From: Epiperipatus broadwayi | Taxonomy: Eukaryota > Onychophora > Udeonychophora > Euonychophora > Peripatidae | DNA: 64,000 bases | Direction: 5' to 3' | Assembly: GCA_028023455.1 (NCBI GenBank) | Contig: JAQFVV010012435.1 | Span: 1,798,001-1,862,000 of the forward strand | In this document: positions 1 through 11,500 of the stretch, piece after piece | How the letters are laid out: every line of letters starts with the position of its first letter | Numbering within the stretch: the stretch's first letter is position 1 | The notes under the pieces: model-generated | What the model was told of the DNA's origin: nothing | The model's database searches: none | The model's input: only the letters and a program-made list of their open reading frames with translations | Program-made: the position numbers and the translations under genes

Positions 1-109
1 AGATATTGCTGGACAGTTATAAATTTCAAAATACATATGATTCAGGTTAAAGCCTGTCTTAAAAGTATTTACATATATTTCCTGTGTGCTTAATAAATAA
101 TTACAACTT

Positions 110-1783
110 TATAACAATATATAGGGTATATGAGCACAGACTTTCAGATGACCCATCACTCTCCACTCAATCCAATAACACTGATACACTCAAGCACATA
201 TATGCTGAAAAGATAAATAATCACCAATATACATATTTCTTGCTAAAGCAGCAATCATCAGTTGGTCCAGATTATTATCTCCCACACATATATACTATAA
301 GTGCTCAGATATATATTAAGATAGACAATCTTCATACTTTAATGGACAGGCTCCAACCTACTATACACTCCAACTCTTCAACCATCCAAATAAATTGAAA
401 ATCTGATGATGGAATGCTCGAAGGCCACCCTGAGGCAGAGATTCTTGTCACACCCATGTTGACCTAAAGTCAATCTGAACCCCACATGTACAAGGACATA
501 ATCCATTTAATACATATGCAAGGATGGGCAGACATCTCTACAATGTAATAACTGAAACACAGGCTTATTCTATACCTGTGTCTATATATGTAATATATAG
601 GGTATATGAGCACAGTCTTTCAGATGACCCATCACTCTCCACTCTATCCAATAACACTGATACACTCAAGCACATATATGCTGAAAAGATAAATAGTCAC
701 CAATATACATATTTCATGCTAAACCAGCAATCATCAGTTGGTCCAGATTATTATCTCCCACACATATATACTGTAAGTGCTCAGATATATATTAAGATAG
801 ACAATCTTCATACTTTAATGGACAAGCTCCAACCTACTATACACCCCAACTCTTCAACCGTCCATGATGGAATGCTCGAAGGCCACCCTGAGGGAGAGAT
901 TCTTGTTACACCCATGTTGACCTAGAGTCAATCTGAACCCCACATGTACAAGGACATAATCCATTTAATACATATGCAAGGATGGGCAGACATCTCTACA
1001 ATGTAATAACTGAAACACAGGCTTATTCTATACCTGTGTCTATATATGTAATATATAGGGTATATGAGCACAGTCTTTCAGATGACCCATCACTCTCCAC
1101 TCTATCCAATAACACTGATACACTCAAGCACATATATTCTGAAAAGATAAATAATCACCAATATATGTATTTCGTGCTAAACCAGCAATCATCAGTTGGT
1201 CCAGATTATCATCTCCCACACACATATATACTATAAGTGCTCAGATATATATTAAGATAGACAATCTTCATACTTTAATGGACAGGCTTCAATCTACTCC
1301 ACACTCCAACTGTCCATCCAATTGAAAATCTGATGATGGAATGCTCAAAGGCCATCCTGAGGCTGAGATTCTTGTCACACCCATGTTGACCTAAAGTCAA
1401 TCTGAACCCCACATGTACAGGACATAATCCATTTAATACATATGCAAGGATGGGCAGACATCTCTATAATGTAATAACTGAAACACAGGCTTATTATATA
1501 CCTGTGTCTATATATATGAGCACAGACTTTCACACAACCCGCCACTCTCCACTCTATCTAATAACACTGATACACTTAAACACATATATGTTGAAAAGAT
1601 AAATAATCACCAATATACGTATTCCATGCTAAACCAGCAATCATCAGTTGGTCCAGATTATCATCTCCAACACATATATACTATAAGTGCTCAGATATAT
1701 ATTAAGATAGACAATCTTCATACTTTAATGGACAGGCTCCAACCTACTATACACTCCAACTCTTCAACCGTCCAAATAAATTG
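110..1783 (+). repeat. Tandem array of ~458-bp repeat (family FB1), four units
   Basis: Units begin at the string GGGTATATGAGCACAG (about 124, 600, 1058) and at a shortened version near 1513. This gives spacings of 476, 458 and about 453 bp and a last unit cut short near 1783. Each unit holds, in order, a block with AATCATCAGTTGGTCCAGAT, a block with GATGGAATGCTC, and a linker with GGATGGGCAGACATCTC. Units are very similar, so the array is young. Parts of the unit recur on both strands at seven other places in the window. A reading frame stays open through much of the first three units (84-398, 524-925, 982-1236). I treat it as a by-product of the repeat rather than a gene. Confidence 0.9.
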
Positions 1784-2403
1784 ATTGTTAATTGAAATAA
1801 TGATCACTATAATGAATCCTCATATAAATGTCCATCTTATGCAGGGGAAAGTCATACTTGGCATATTTTTTTGAAAATACTCATTAGCCTATTTGTTACA
1901 GAAGAGTCTTATGAGAATTAAATTTGTTTAAGTACTGTATTATATTTGAGTTTGTTTTTTAATACCATAATGATTGACCTAAAAGTGTTTAATATTAGAA
2001 ATTTTTAAATTTGAAGGTTTTGAAATAACAGTATTGTGTATATAGTAGTAAGTTAGAGACAGCTAAAAAAAAAAGGGGGTTGGGGGATAAAGAAGTAAAA
2101 CATATGTTGTTTTGAAATACATATTTTAAGTAAGGAATTGTTTCAAAGGTAACCAGACTTTATTATTAATTTAATAATAACAAAACTTCATGTTAAATTT
2201 TTTGAAAAAGATTCAGAAATGAGTTCTATATGATTTTGAAATAAATTTGTCTTAAAATAAATAAGTGTTAATCTAAAACTGCTTTTAGTTCTGAAATGTG
2301 TCCTTCAGTATTGACATAGTTTTTAAGTAATAATTTTAGCACTATTAAAAAGTAAGATTTGAAATACAGCTATTCTTATACCTGGAACTTAATTGTAAAT
2401 ATA
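1784..2403. other. AT-rich spacer
   Basis: No gene, splice-flanked exon or recognisable repeat seen; only homopolymer runs and short A/T tracts. Confidence 0.5.
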
Positions 2404-2738
2404 GGGGTCAGAATGACTTGAGGTCAACATGGGTATAACAACAATATTGGCATCAGCATGGGATTTGGGCATTCTATCATCACATTTTCAATGGTATGGA
2501 TGGCTGAAGAGTTGGAGTAGATTGAAGCCTGTCCATTAAAATATAAAGATTTGCTATCTTAATATAAACTGAGCACTGATTATATAAATATGTGGGGGGT
2601 GATAATCTGGACCAACTGATGAGTGCTGGTTCAGCATGAAATAAGTATATTGGTGATTATTTATCTTTTCTACATGTGTGTGGTCATGTGTATCAGTAAT
2701 ATGAGATAGTGTGGATAGTGAAGGGGCTTGAAACCCCC
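2404..2738 (-). repeat. Dispersed FB1 copy, inverse orientation
   Basis: Reads as the reverse complement of the FB1 unit: GGGGTCAGAATGAC at the start, then the GGACCAACTGATGAGTGCTG block, ending in GGATAGTGAAGGGGC. It belongs to a diverged subfamily: the block after the GATGATGG motif contains a GATGCCAATATTGTT string instead of the GGCCACCCTGAGGC of the tandem array. The copy at 56971-57330 shares this variant. Confidence 0.8.
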
Positions 2739-3480
2739 TAAATTTACTATTAAAAAGTATAATTAAAATGATTGTTTGCTCAGGAGTTCATAAGAAGTTC
2801 AAGAACAGGAAGTGATAAAGCTGGGCATGATACACACTTGAGCTCCATATTCTTCCACTTTAACTTTACAACAAACCATGCAGGATAATTTAAATAATTG
2901 ATCATCATCAATGGTGGCTTTTTTATATCCTGATTATTTGTATATGCATGATTGGGCATCAGAAGTTTCCCCAATAATGTCCTTATTTGTACTTTCCTTT
3001 GCTTTTTGTTTAATTTGAACAAATTATTTACTTATTATAAAATATTAATTTTAGAACAAAATAACTAAATGAAATGGTAAGTTTCTTGGGAGGTTGTGTG
3101 ATGTTTGAGAATTGTATGTGACAGATCCTTGATCTAAGAAAATGTAATTGTTATGGCTGCCATTCTACTGTCGGCATGAAAAAAATTAATATAATAGTAT
3201 ATTAAAAATGAAATGGGAGGTGTAAGCAATTTATAGAAAAATAGAAAAGTGAAGACAGGTTTAGAAGTCCATATCAAAATAAGTAAATAAAAATATGAAT
3301 CAAATTTTTAATATATGAAGTAGAATTATTAAGTGTACCTTGTGGTTGTCATTGTCAGCAGTCATTTCAAGTGAACCTTTGATATAATTTTGATAATACA
3401 GAAAATATATTTATTGTTGAACTTTGTTTATTTTTGATACTTAACCTGATATCTTCTGTTATATATATATATATATATAA
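2739..3480. other. AT-rich spacer ending in a (TA)n run
   Basis: No coding signal seen on either strand. The last 25 bases are a (TA)n microsatellite that abuts the RTE remnant that follows. Confidence 0.5.
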
Positions 3481-3783
3481 TACTGATAGAAGAGCAATAC
3501 AGAGAATCCAGACCACTCAAAGAAGTATGGAGAAGTACATGATAGGAATAACAAGAAGAGATTGAAAACACAATACATGGGTAAGAGAACAAACAGGTGT
3601 GACTGACATCATTGAAAGAATTAAAAGCCTGATGTGGAGTTGAGCTGAATATGTTGCTAGAAGAGATGATAATAGTTGGAATTGAAATCTTAAACCGAAT
3701 TAAAAGACCCAAATAGAGACCGCATGTGAGATGGATGGAACTTGGTGATCCTGCAATGGATTGATACTGGTTGATGATGATGA
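3481..3783 (+). pseudogene. RTE-type reverse transcriptase, decayed 3' end
   Basis: Nucleotide-level copy of the last ~370 bp of the retrotransposon seen at 12208-13124 and 18910-20417. It covers the region encoding IQRLQTTQRSMER, the TRRDR block and the KRPRRRPHVRWMD block, and ends in TTGATGATGATGA. Stops interrupt the frame (for example GAGATTGA where intact copies have GAGATCGA). About 70 bp between the RWMD block and the final CTGCAGTGGATTGATA block is deleted. It is a 5'-truncated dead copy, as is usual after target-primed reverse transcription. The class assignment rests on resemblance to the insect RTE-clade endonuclease-reverse transcriptase C-terminus. Confidence 0.85.
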
Positions 3784-4451
3784 TTTATGTAATACAGTGA
3801 TTTGCAACATGGAATAGATTTAACCAAGGGCACGAATCAAAATATTTAGATGTATGTAGAAAAATTGAATAATAGCAAAAAAAAAAAGCCTATACATAAA
3901 TTAATTAATGCAATGTATCTTTTTTTAAAAAAATATAATATGGTGTATTTATTTGAATGTAAATATATGTATATATTGAGCATCAGTTTATTTTTTAACT
4001 CCATTATTTTATCATTCTCATTATTGAGCTATTTATTTACGATAACAATACACAAATTTGAAATAATGCAAATGAATTGCTAAGGGTCACGCAAATGAAT
4101 AACGGCTGGAAGCACTATTAATATATTTTTTTGAAAAAAAAATTGTCCTAAAATTTCTGTGAAAAATTCTGTATAAAACAATATATAGCAGTTTCAGAAA
4201 TTTACAAAGGCATGCATAGATGTGACGTAGATCTCATGACTCATGACTGTTTTTTTATTTTTAAAAAAGTTAGAAAGTAACGAATAGGTACTCAAACACG
4301 TGACAATAAAGCCATTCTTACTATAATAGAACTTACTATAAATAAGAAAAATTAATCATATATATTAAACATTTATCCAATATATTAAATATAATATTCT
4401 GTAGTGTACTTATGCATAATTGAAGACAGGTCATGTATTCTAATAATGATA
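3784..4451. other. AT-rich spacer
   Basis: No supported gene. A 77-codon open frame at 3850-4083 is low-complexity (Lys/Ile/Tyr/Leu-rich), has no splice or domain signal, and is left out. Confidence 0.5.
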
Positions 4452-4587
4452 TTAATAATAACGTGAAAGGCTTGTGTTCTTGAATTGAGAGTTCCACGTG
4501 CAGTCAATTATTGCATCGGATTGGCTGTCACATAAGCATTTTTAAGGCGCTTCTGATGGAGGTTTTAGCTTTTCACGTTATTATTAA
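4452..4587. mobile_element. 136-bp inverted-repeat element (MITE-like), TTAA ends
   Basis: The ends TTAATAATAACGTGAAA (4452) and TTTCACGTTATTATTAA (to 4587) are exact inverse complements, and the match extends by about four more bases. The interior is distinctly more G+C-rich than the flanks. The TTAA at both ends fits an element using TTAA targets, as piggyBac-type elements do, but no transposase is present, so the superfamily is inference. Confidence 0.7.
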
Positions 4588-4679
4588 ATCGTCTGCTAGC
4601 GCTTAATAAATTTAATATATTTAAAGTTGATATTTTAGATTAAGAACAAAACTGTCTTTAAACTGATTAATGCAAAGCT

Positions 4680-4965
4680 AAGCCTCTCAAACAGCCTTTC
4701 GTACAGGAACAATGAAAATATGATATTTTAATTTCAAGTAATGAGGATTTGAGCAAGTTTTGATTATTGTTTTATTTTCTGACTAAGAATATTTAAATAG
4801 TTAATTATTGACCAGTATTGGATAGTTAACATTCTTGGTTGGGGGTTAGGTATTTGAAATAAAAATCTTAAACCTGTTGAAAATATTGCAAATTTATTCA
4901 GATCGCGTTCAAATTCATATCATAGATGGATATGTTACCATCACCTTAGAAGGACCTTATTTTAT
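4680..4965 (+). repeat. Diverged repeat R4, copy 1
   Basis: Aligns in the same orientation with 13435-13700. Shared landmarks in order are CTCAAACA/CTCCAATA, AGGAACAATGAAA, a block ending in TTGTTTT, AAAAGATTTTAAA-like sequence, and TTCAAATTCA followed by a short ATNA tail. The two are heavily diverged, so this is an old interspersed repeat or duplication. No coding frame seen. Confidence 0.5.
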
Positions 4966-5645
4966 ATAATATCTCTGTCTATTAATATATATCATAAAAT
5001 TTATTTAAATGTCTTTTTCTAGGCCAATTAAATAACTTTTTATATTAGAACAGTTTTTATTTACTTAAATTTAAAAAAAAATTCTGCATGTAAAGATTAT
5101 AGTTACTTTAAGTAAATTCTCATGCTTTTTATGTGTATTGGGGGAATCATTACAAAATTATGTTTTCTTCGGTAAAAAATATTTTTTAAAAAGGTTTTGA
5201 AATAACCTAATTTTTCCAAATGTAGCTATTTTTATACAAAAAACTGAATTATTAAATTTTATATTGCCACTTTATGATCATTTACAATGAACAACGTTTC
5301 CTCTTTGCATTTCAAATATCATGTTAAAAACAAAAGCTTATATACATATACATTTTCAATTTTATATACAGTATATAAATAAGTTAGTAAGAATTTAAGA
5401 ACAAGATATAATATGTGCTTATGAGACCATGAATATATTGTATTAGAATATTTTTCTTTATATTTGCACTTTTAGTTATTCACAATTCAGAAAAAGACAA
5501 ACAAAAAAAATGGTGTGTGTTATACATGTATTCTATATACACTCAATGTATATACATTGTAATTGTATATTATTTTGATGTTTATTGGTAATTGTATGTT
5601 AGACCACTTCTGTCATCTACTTTGATTGTTAACTGGTTTTAGAAA
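4966..5645. other. AT-rich spacer
   Basis: Nothing recognised; A/T runs and weak TG/TA repeats only. Confidence 0.5.
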
Positions 5646-6080
5646 CATCTAAACGTTATATTTTATCAGAAACATTTAGTCATTAGAAATAAACATAAGT
5701 TAGTATATAAAACAAAATATTATGTTATATACTAACACAATATTCTGTTTTTTGATACTGTTCTCTCATCTTCAGATGTTGTTGATCTGATAAGTGGCAG
5801 TACTAGTATGACAATAGACCTGGAACCTTTAGATTCATGATGCCAAATTATAATGATATTATAACCAACTAAGCTACTCTTTAACAAGGCAATAATCTAG
5901 TTGGTCAGTAGTCACAAATGTAAATGTCACCTGTTCTATTTCTATGCTGGCTCCGTCAGTTATCAGGCTAGCATCACCCGAAGAAGAGAAGAGAATATTA
6001 CTATTCAAAATGCATGTTGTTATAGCAACTGAATGTTTTTGGAAAAGTATAAATAAAGTTGGATTTTTCTAGAAGCATTT
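5646..6080. repeat. Two SINE-3 copies head to head (degenerate foldback)
   Basis: The left half (to about 5870) reads as the inverse complement of the SINE-3 family at 15597-15872, including its GATCTGATAAGTGGCAGTACTAGTATG-type region and a decayed tRNA-like head near AACCAACTAAGCTACTC. The right half (about 5935-6080) is a SINE-3 body on the plus strand with ACCCGAAGAAGAGAAGAGAA followed by ATAGCAACTGAATGTTTTTGG. The two bodies face each other around a short unrelated centre. Decay is heavy. Confidence 0.65.
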
Positions 6081-7177
6081 AACAATAAAATTAGATGATG
6101 GTAATAATTCGTATGAAATTATAAATAAAACACATCATCATTAATTTTCAGACAAATTTATATATTGTGCATTAAAAATGCAGATTTTAATACAATTTTA
6201 CTAATTTGTATGCCATTATATCAAAGGTCTCAGATACATGCAGATTACTGTATTTAAATACAATTTTTTTTTAAGATTTGTATTAATAATTGGCACACTG
6301 ATTAATATGGCTCTCAAAACTAATACTTAACTACTACTGAATCTAATGCTAAAATATGTATATCCATTCAAATGTATCTCTATATAATTGTTAACATGAA
6401 ATTACTCAAAAAAAAAAGAGCATACAAAAGATTACATCTTAATTCTAACCTGAATAACACATGTATAAACTATATATCCTCTTCCCAAACTCAAAAATAT
6501 AAGATAGCTTAATAAAAAAATTCAACATGCAACACATGGTTAAGTTGTATAGTACACATTGTTTCGACTCCTTGATTCTTTATGTGTAAAATTGATACTT
6601 TGAATTATTTATTAACAACAATAAAATAAAAGTAAACATCCTTTTTTTCAATGATAATATTAATAAAACAAAAAGTATATGACATAGGTAATTATATAAA
6701 TTTAGTCATATACATATAATAAGCCCTCGCCCCCTCTTAATAAGACAACATAAAAAATATCCATTATCTATATAAAGTATAAATTAAACATAATTGAAAT
6801 TTTAACAAAAAATACAAGTTCTAATTTACAAGTCATGGATAATGTTTTAAGCAAAAGTGCCAATATAATATACAGATTAAAAAAGTGAATAATAAAAATG
6901 TTATATAATTGCAATTATTTTCACTTAATTATTTTAATCTACTTATTGAAATTGGATGGTACAGTAAACTTCATGAATTAAAAAAACAACAACAACTAAA
7001 ATAAGAAAAGATATATTAAAAAAAACAAGCAACATGGTGAATGAGAAGGACATAACAACCCCCCCCCCCGTCCACAACAGATGATAATTTTGAAAGTTAA
7101 TTTTGAAGCATATTCAAAGACATGTGTCATCAAAGTATAATTTTGACATGTATAAACCAAAAAAATATATTAACTAT
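6081..7177. other. AT-rich spacer with an 11-bp C run
   Basis: No gene or repeat family recognised. A homopolymer C run lies at about 7059-7069. Confidence 0.5.
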
Positions 7178-7822
7178 GAAGATCAAGAATAAAAAGGAAA
7201 GGTGAATTTTGCAGTGGCTATATAAACAAGTCTGTTAACTACAAATGCATCCACACATATATCTTGCCGGTCTTTTATTTAACATCTTGCTTCATTTTAG
7301 ATCTTCATTGCAGTCTCAACCATTTACTTCCAGTGAATACATATACTCAATACTGCACCTCTTTAAGGCATTTTTGAAATAATTTTGATACTATTAATGA
7401 AATCTGCCTATCTCATAAAAACGATCTCAAATTGACTATACAATACTTCTTTAGAAAGTTTAGTATTAATAACTTTTTATTATAATACTATAAACACAAA
7501 AAATATATTAACTATGAATCACTTTTAAAGTTCTCAATACCAAATGTTTTAAAAAAGTATTATATGGTCAATTTGAGTATTGTTTTTATGAGATAGGCAT
7601 ATTTCATTAATAGTATCAAAATTATCTCAAAGATACCTTAAAGAGATACAATATTGAGTATATGTATTCATTGGAAGTAAATGGCTGAGAATGCAGTGAA
7701 GCTCTACAATGAAGCAAGATGTTAAGCAAAGGACTAGCATCCTGAATGTATGGGTGCATTTGTACTTAACAGATTTGTTTATATATAGTCATTGCAAAGT
7801 TCACCCTTTCTTTTTTTTCTTG
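7178..7822. mobile_element. ~645-bp foldback element (FB4) with ~270-bp inverted arms
   Basis: Sequence from about 7178 to 7460 reappears inverted from about 7540 to 7822. Matching landmarks are GTGAATTTTGCAGTGG versus its inverse near 7797, TTTAACATCTTGCTTCATT versus AATGAAGCAAGATGTTAA, and CCATTTACTTCCAGTGAATA versus TATTCATTGGAAGTAAATGG, with matching ATGAAATCTGCCTATCTC and GAGATAGGCATATTTCAT nearest the centre. A ~70-bp AT-rich centre separates the arms. There is no open frame, so it is non-autonomous. Confidence 0.85.
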
Positions 7823-8832
7823 GTCTTACTCTTAATATTCTTATTGTTTTGGTGTTGTAATAGCCATATTTATTTATAAATGACTGCCAATGATTGATGA
7901 TAATGATTGTTTTTCGAGTTTTTTTAGTATCCGAGGAAATGGTGGCCAATTCAGTTTGCCCAGTGTTTTAAATATGGCTTCTAATATGACAAACATTAGC
8001 ATAAATTTATCCACACACACATATTAACTGTTTGCGATTGGAATTTAAAAAAAAAAAAAACGCTTATGTATATTCATTCTTTTAGAAAATTAATATTTAT
8101 ATATCATTGATATTTTTAATTTATGCATATTGTTTTATCAATTATGCAAAAGTGAATTTTTTAAAGAAATAATGTAATATTTATAAAGTCTTTGGTTGAA
8201 AATTCTTTTGTAGGTAAAGAAAAATCACTAGAGTATACATTTAAAAACTGGTAATCATTTCAATAAAATATAATTTGCTTTCTTTTAAAAGTAAATAACT
8301 CATTGCTTTATTAACTGTGAAACCTTTTGCTTCATCGTGTTAACCAATCATTTTAAACCTTCTCTGAAACTTTTTATTAATGAAAATGTTAATTTGTTGC
8401 ATTATAAAAATAAGGTCGTAATATATATATAAAAAGAACTTGTCGCTAGAAATATGCAAATAAATTAAAGTTCACTTGATTGATTTGCATAATTTATTCT
8501 AACATAATTCACTTAATCGATCAGTCAATTTAGCTAAAGTAATAGGGAATATCTAATAGAAAAATAATTAGCAAATTGTAATTAAAAATATCTTACTTAT
8601 TACCTTTATACTTATATATATATATTCTTTATTCAGATTTGCTTTTGAATAATTACTGGATTAAATAATGTTCGTTCTTTATTTGCTTTTTAAGGCTGAT
8701 CTTAACCCTAAATTGCCTACTGTTAAAGTTCAGATTGATGGTTTGGAATTCGTATCATGGACTAAACTCTACCTTTCCACAGGATTCTGTTCAAAATTTA
8801 AGTTTGTTTTTAGAGCTCCCGATATTTTATAG
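7823..8832. other. AT-rich spacer
   Basis: No gene or repeat recognised. The open frame at 8735-8944 runs into the SINE below and is not a gene. Confidence 0.5.
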
Positions 8833-8945
8833 TTTTTTTTTTTTCATATGTCATAGCGTCGTCCGGGAGGCGAACCACAACCGTCTGCAACCAACTACTT
8901 GCTTGCAAGGCGGCTGCGATGACCTCTCGGCTAACAATGCTTGAC
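8833..8945 (-). mobile_element. SINE-1, tRNA-derived, with target duplication
   Basis: Read on the minus strand: a tRNA-like head (A-box-like TTAGCCGAGAGGTCATCGC, B-box GTGGTTCGCCTCC), a very short body (GACGCTATGACATATG) and an A-tail (the T run at 8833-8844). The direct repeat ATATTTTATAG occurs at 8822-8832 and 8946-8956, as expected of target-primed insertion. Same family as 53500-53603 and 61573-61670. Confidence 0.88.
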
Positions 8946-8964
8946 ATATTTTATAGTTAATCTC

Positions 8965-9060
8965 AATAATCTTCTATTCTCACTACTTTTATGTCATCTA
9001 TTCTCGAGTAACCTTTGGTAATCAAGAGTTGCCATAAAGGGGTGAGAATAGAAGATTATT
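8965..9060. mobile_element. 96-bp MITE with perfect 19-bp terminal inverted repeats
   Basis: AATAATCTTCTATTCTCAC at 8965-8983 is exactly inverted at 9042-9060. The 58-bp interior has no coding potential. Superfamily unknown. Confidence 0.8.
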
Positions 9061-9702
9061 ATGCTAATGAATAGCAAGATGTAAACAAAGGTAAAATGAT
9101 GATTATGTGATGTGTTAATGGTATTTTATAGTTTGTGTATATCCATACATATGTATGAAAAAAAGGCAGTTCTTGCATATAAATATAGGTATGCAAACTT
9201 AATAGCCATTTTATTGAAATGTGTACAAATTACAACAGAGCCATTGAAAGTTTCTTGTGAATTTATTACACTGCACAGTAACAATTAGAGAGTTAGACAA
9301 TTTGGGTCAAAGTTCAACCTGTCTCTTCTAATGTTAAGAATATCACATGATCTTATTGTAACATGGCATAAATTTATTTATAAATTGTAAAATCACATTC
9401 ATTTTTAAAACCTCATATTTTTCCATCTATAAATAATCATAAATTATAAATATAAAAACAATTCATTATATTTATTTATTTATTTTAAAAGAAAGATATA
9501 TTAACCAACATCATTGACCATATTCAGAATTAATTATTAATTATTTTATGACTTGATAAATCAATAAATAATAATTAATTCTGAAGATAGCAACAGTTTT
9601 TGGTAAAAACTTCATAATTGTGAGTAATTTTTTTTTATTCAAATTAAATTTATATAACATAAACCTATTACTATATATAGCACTGGAAACTTTGAAATTA
9701 TT
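9061..9702. other. AT-rich spacer
   Basis: Only a small AT-rich hairpin near 9523-9585 (TTCAGAATTAATTATTA against its inverse). No gene seen. Confidence 0.5.
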
Positions 9703-9961
9703 CAAACAGAAGTCAATCTTCTATAATGTGCTGTTAAATATTATAAATTTCCACTCACTCACCCACCCACCGGTAAGAGTTTAAAAAACTTTAAGTGAAT
9801 CACTTAAGTTTAGAGTGTACATTCTATATACACCAAATTGGGGCTTGAGTCTATTATGGACTGATGTTATAATCATATATTCAATTGTACAGATCTATTT
9901 AACCCATTGTTTATAATATTTAAGAAATAGCACATTATTGGAGATTGACTTCCGTTTGATT
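9703..9961. mobile_element. ~259-bp inverted-repeat element
   Basis: CAAACAGAAGTCAATCTTC near the left end matches inverted GAGATTGACTTCCGTTTG at the right end. The similarity continues about 45 bp inward (ATAATGTGCT...AATATTATAAA against TTTATAATATT...AGCACATTAT). No open frame. Target duplication not clear. Confidence 0.75.
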
Positions 9962-11056
9962 AATTTATGTAACATGTAAACAATATTATTATGCAAATCA
10001 TTTAATTGTAATTCTATTTTTTTTTAAAAAATGTAAAAACTGAATTCAGTATAAATAAATTATGTCTATAAAACATGTAATCTGTAACATTAAAAATTAT
10101 GAAATTACACCAGCCATTTATAGCTCAATGATGACTTGGAAATATACTGGGCCATCAGTTTTCAAGTTCAAATCTTATTAAGTGCAGTGTTTTTAAACAA
10201 ATTAGTTCAAAGATGCAAAATACTAAAAAAAAAAAAAAGACAGCAATATTCCAAGGTTTTTTCTTTTTAATAAAACACTTTTTTTAAATCTTTCAAGCAA
10301 ATATAAAATATAAATATAAAGCTCTTTTGAAAAACAGGCAAAACTCTCCATACAGTAGTGCCGTGTTTAATGGTTTAAAGCTCTTTTGATGAAAACATTT
10401 TGAATAAATCTTTAGACTTAATATATTTGTTATATTTATTTAATGTATATTTTTAATTATGTCTTTCAAAATTAAAATAAAATGGTAAAGAAAAGAGAGA
10501 AAATTATTTCTGAAGAATTAAAAATTTTGGAAATTTGCCTTCTTTTATTAATCAGTACCATAATGAAATAATTGTATTATAAAAAACTTAAATAAAATAA
10601 GTAATGCATTAATTATGTACAATGAATTATTAAATCATATTTACTTATGTATTTTTTTTTTATCAAATTGCATTAAAAAACAAAAACAAAGGAGTAAATC
10701 AAAGATGTCTGACAGAAAATTTCCATGTGATTGTTTTTGAGTGACTCCATCTTTTGATGAAAAAAGTAAATAAACTTTGAAAGTTTTTTTTTAAAAATTA
10801 GTATATAAATTACAAAGAGTGATAGAAACAAGAAAATATGATTTACTATAAAATATAATTTTTAATAATTTCACATTTTCAGCAGGATTACAGAATGAAA
10901 AATTAATGTAGTTGTCCAACTGAGGAGGCATGATAATCAAATTTTCATATATTATTTGTTTTAACTTATGATGAGTCTATAATTTAGAGCAGTATTCTGT
11001 CCATTCTTTTAAAATTTAAATGCTTATTAGATTAGCATCTTACTATCTTTAATGAA
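9962..11056. other. AT-rich spacer with one FB2 arm fragment
   Basis: Around 10333-10375 the string AAACAGGCAAAACTCTCCAT and the following AGTAGTGCC match the outer arm of the FB2 hairpin elements (see 30412-30696), so a fragment of one sits here. Otherwise nothing recognised. Confidence 0.5.
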
Positions 11057-11217
11057 TAAGCATTTATTTTATAACGTCTTGCATGCGATTATGATTACGA
11101 TAGAATGACAGCCTGAATACTATATCATGTGGTTGTTCGAAGGTATTCATTTATTAATAATATTCTCCCAGCGTCTGCGCAATTAGCTTAACAGGCTGTC
11201 ATTCTATCTTTAATGAA
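11057..11217. mobile_element. ~147-bp insertion with 14-bp flanking direct repeat and 17-bp inverted repeats
   Basis: CTATCTTTAATGAA occurs at 11043-11056 and 11204-11217. Between them lies a G+C-richer segment with the inverted pair GATAGAATGACAGCCTG (11099-11115) and CAGGCTGTCATTCTATC (11192-11208). The right direct repeat overlaps the right inverted repeat by five bases. So either the 14-bp match is a target duplication of a larger insert, or it arose because the element landed beside a similar sequence. Confidence 0.6.
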
Positions 11218-11307
11218 GAAAAATATAATTTTAAAATTGTCTTGTCCAAAATTTAGGATTTTAAAATTTTGTCTTAATTATTGCATGGTTTTCATATATA
11301 TATATTA

Positions 11308-11500
11308 AAGTTTGAAGATTTTCTATCTTAATATAAACTGAGCACTGATTATATATATATGGGTGGGAGCTGATAATCTGGACCAACCGATGAGTGCTGG
11401 TTCATCATGAAATATGTATATTGTAGGTCACTTATCTTCTTTGCATGTGTGTTGTAATGTGTATCAATTGTATGAGATAGAGTGGATGGCTGAAGGGTTA
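11308..11500 (-). repeat. Dispersed FB1 copy, partial
   Basis: Inverse of the FB1 core: GAAGATTTTCTATCTTAATA, CTGGACCAACCGATGAGTGC, GGATGGCTGAAGGG. It lacks the outer part present in the tandem units. Confidence 0.8.

Noticed and set aside
8735-8944. 69-codon open frame as a gene
   Set aside because: The second half is the minus-strand SINE-1 read in antisense.
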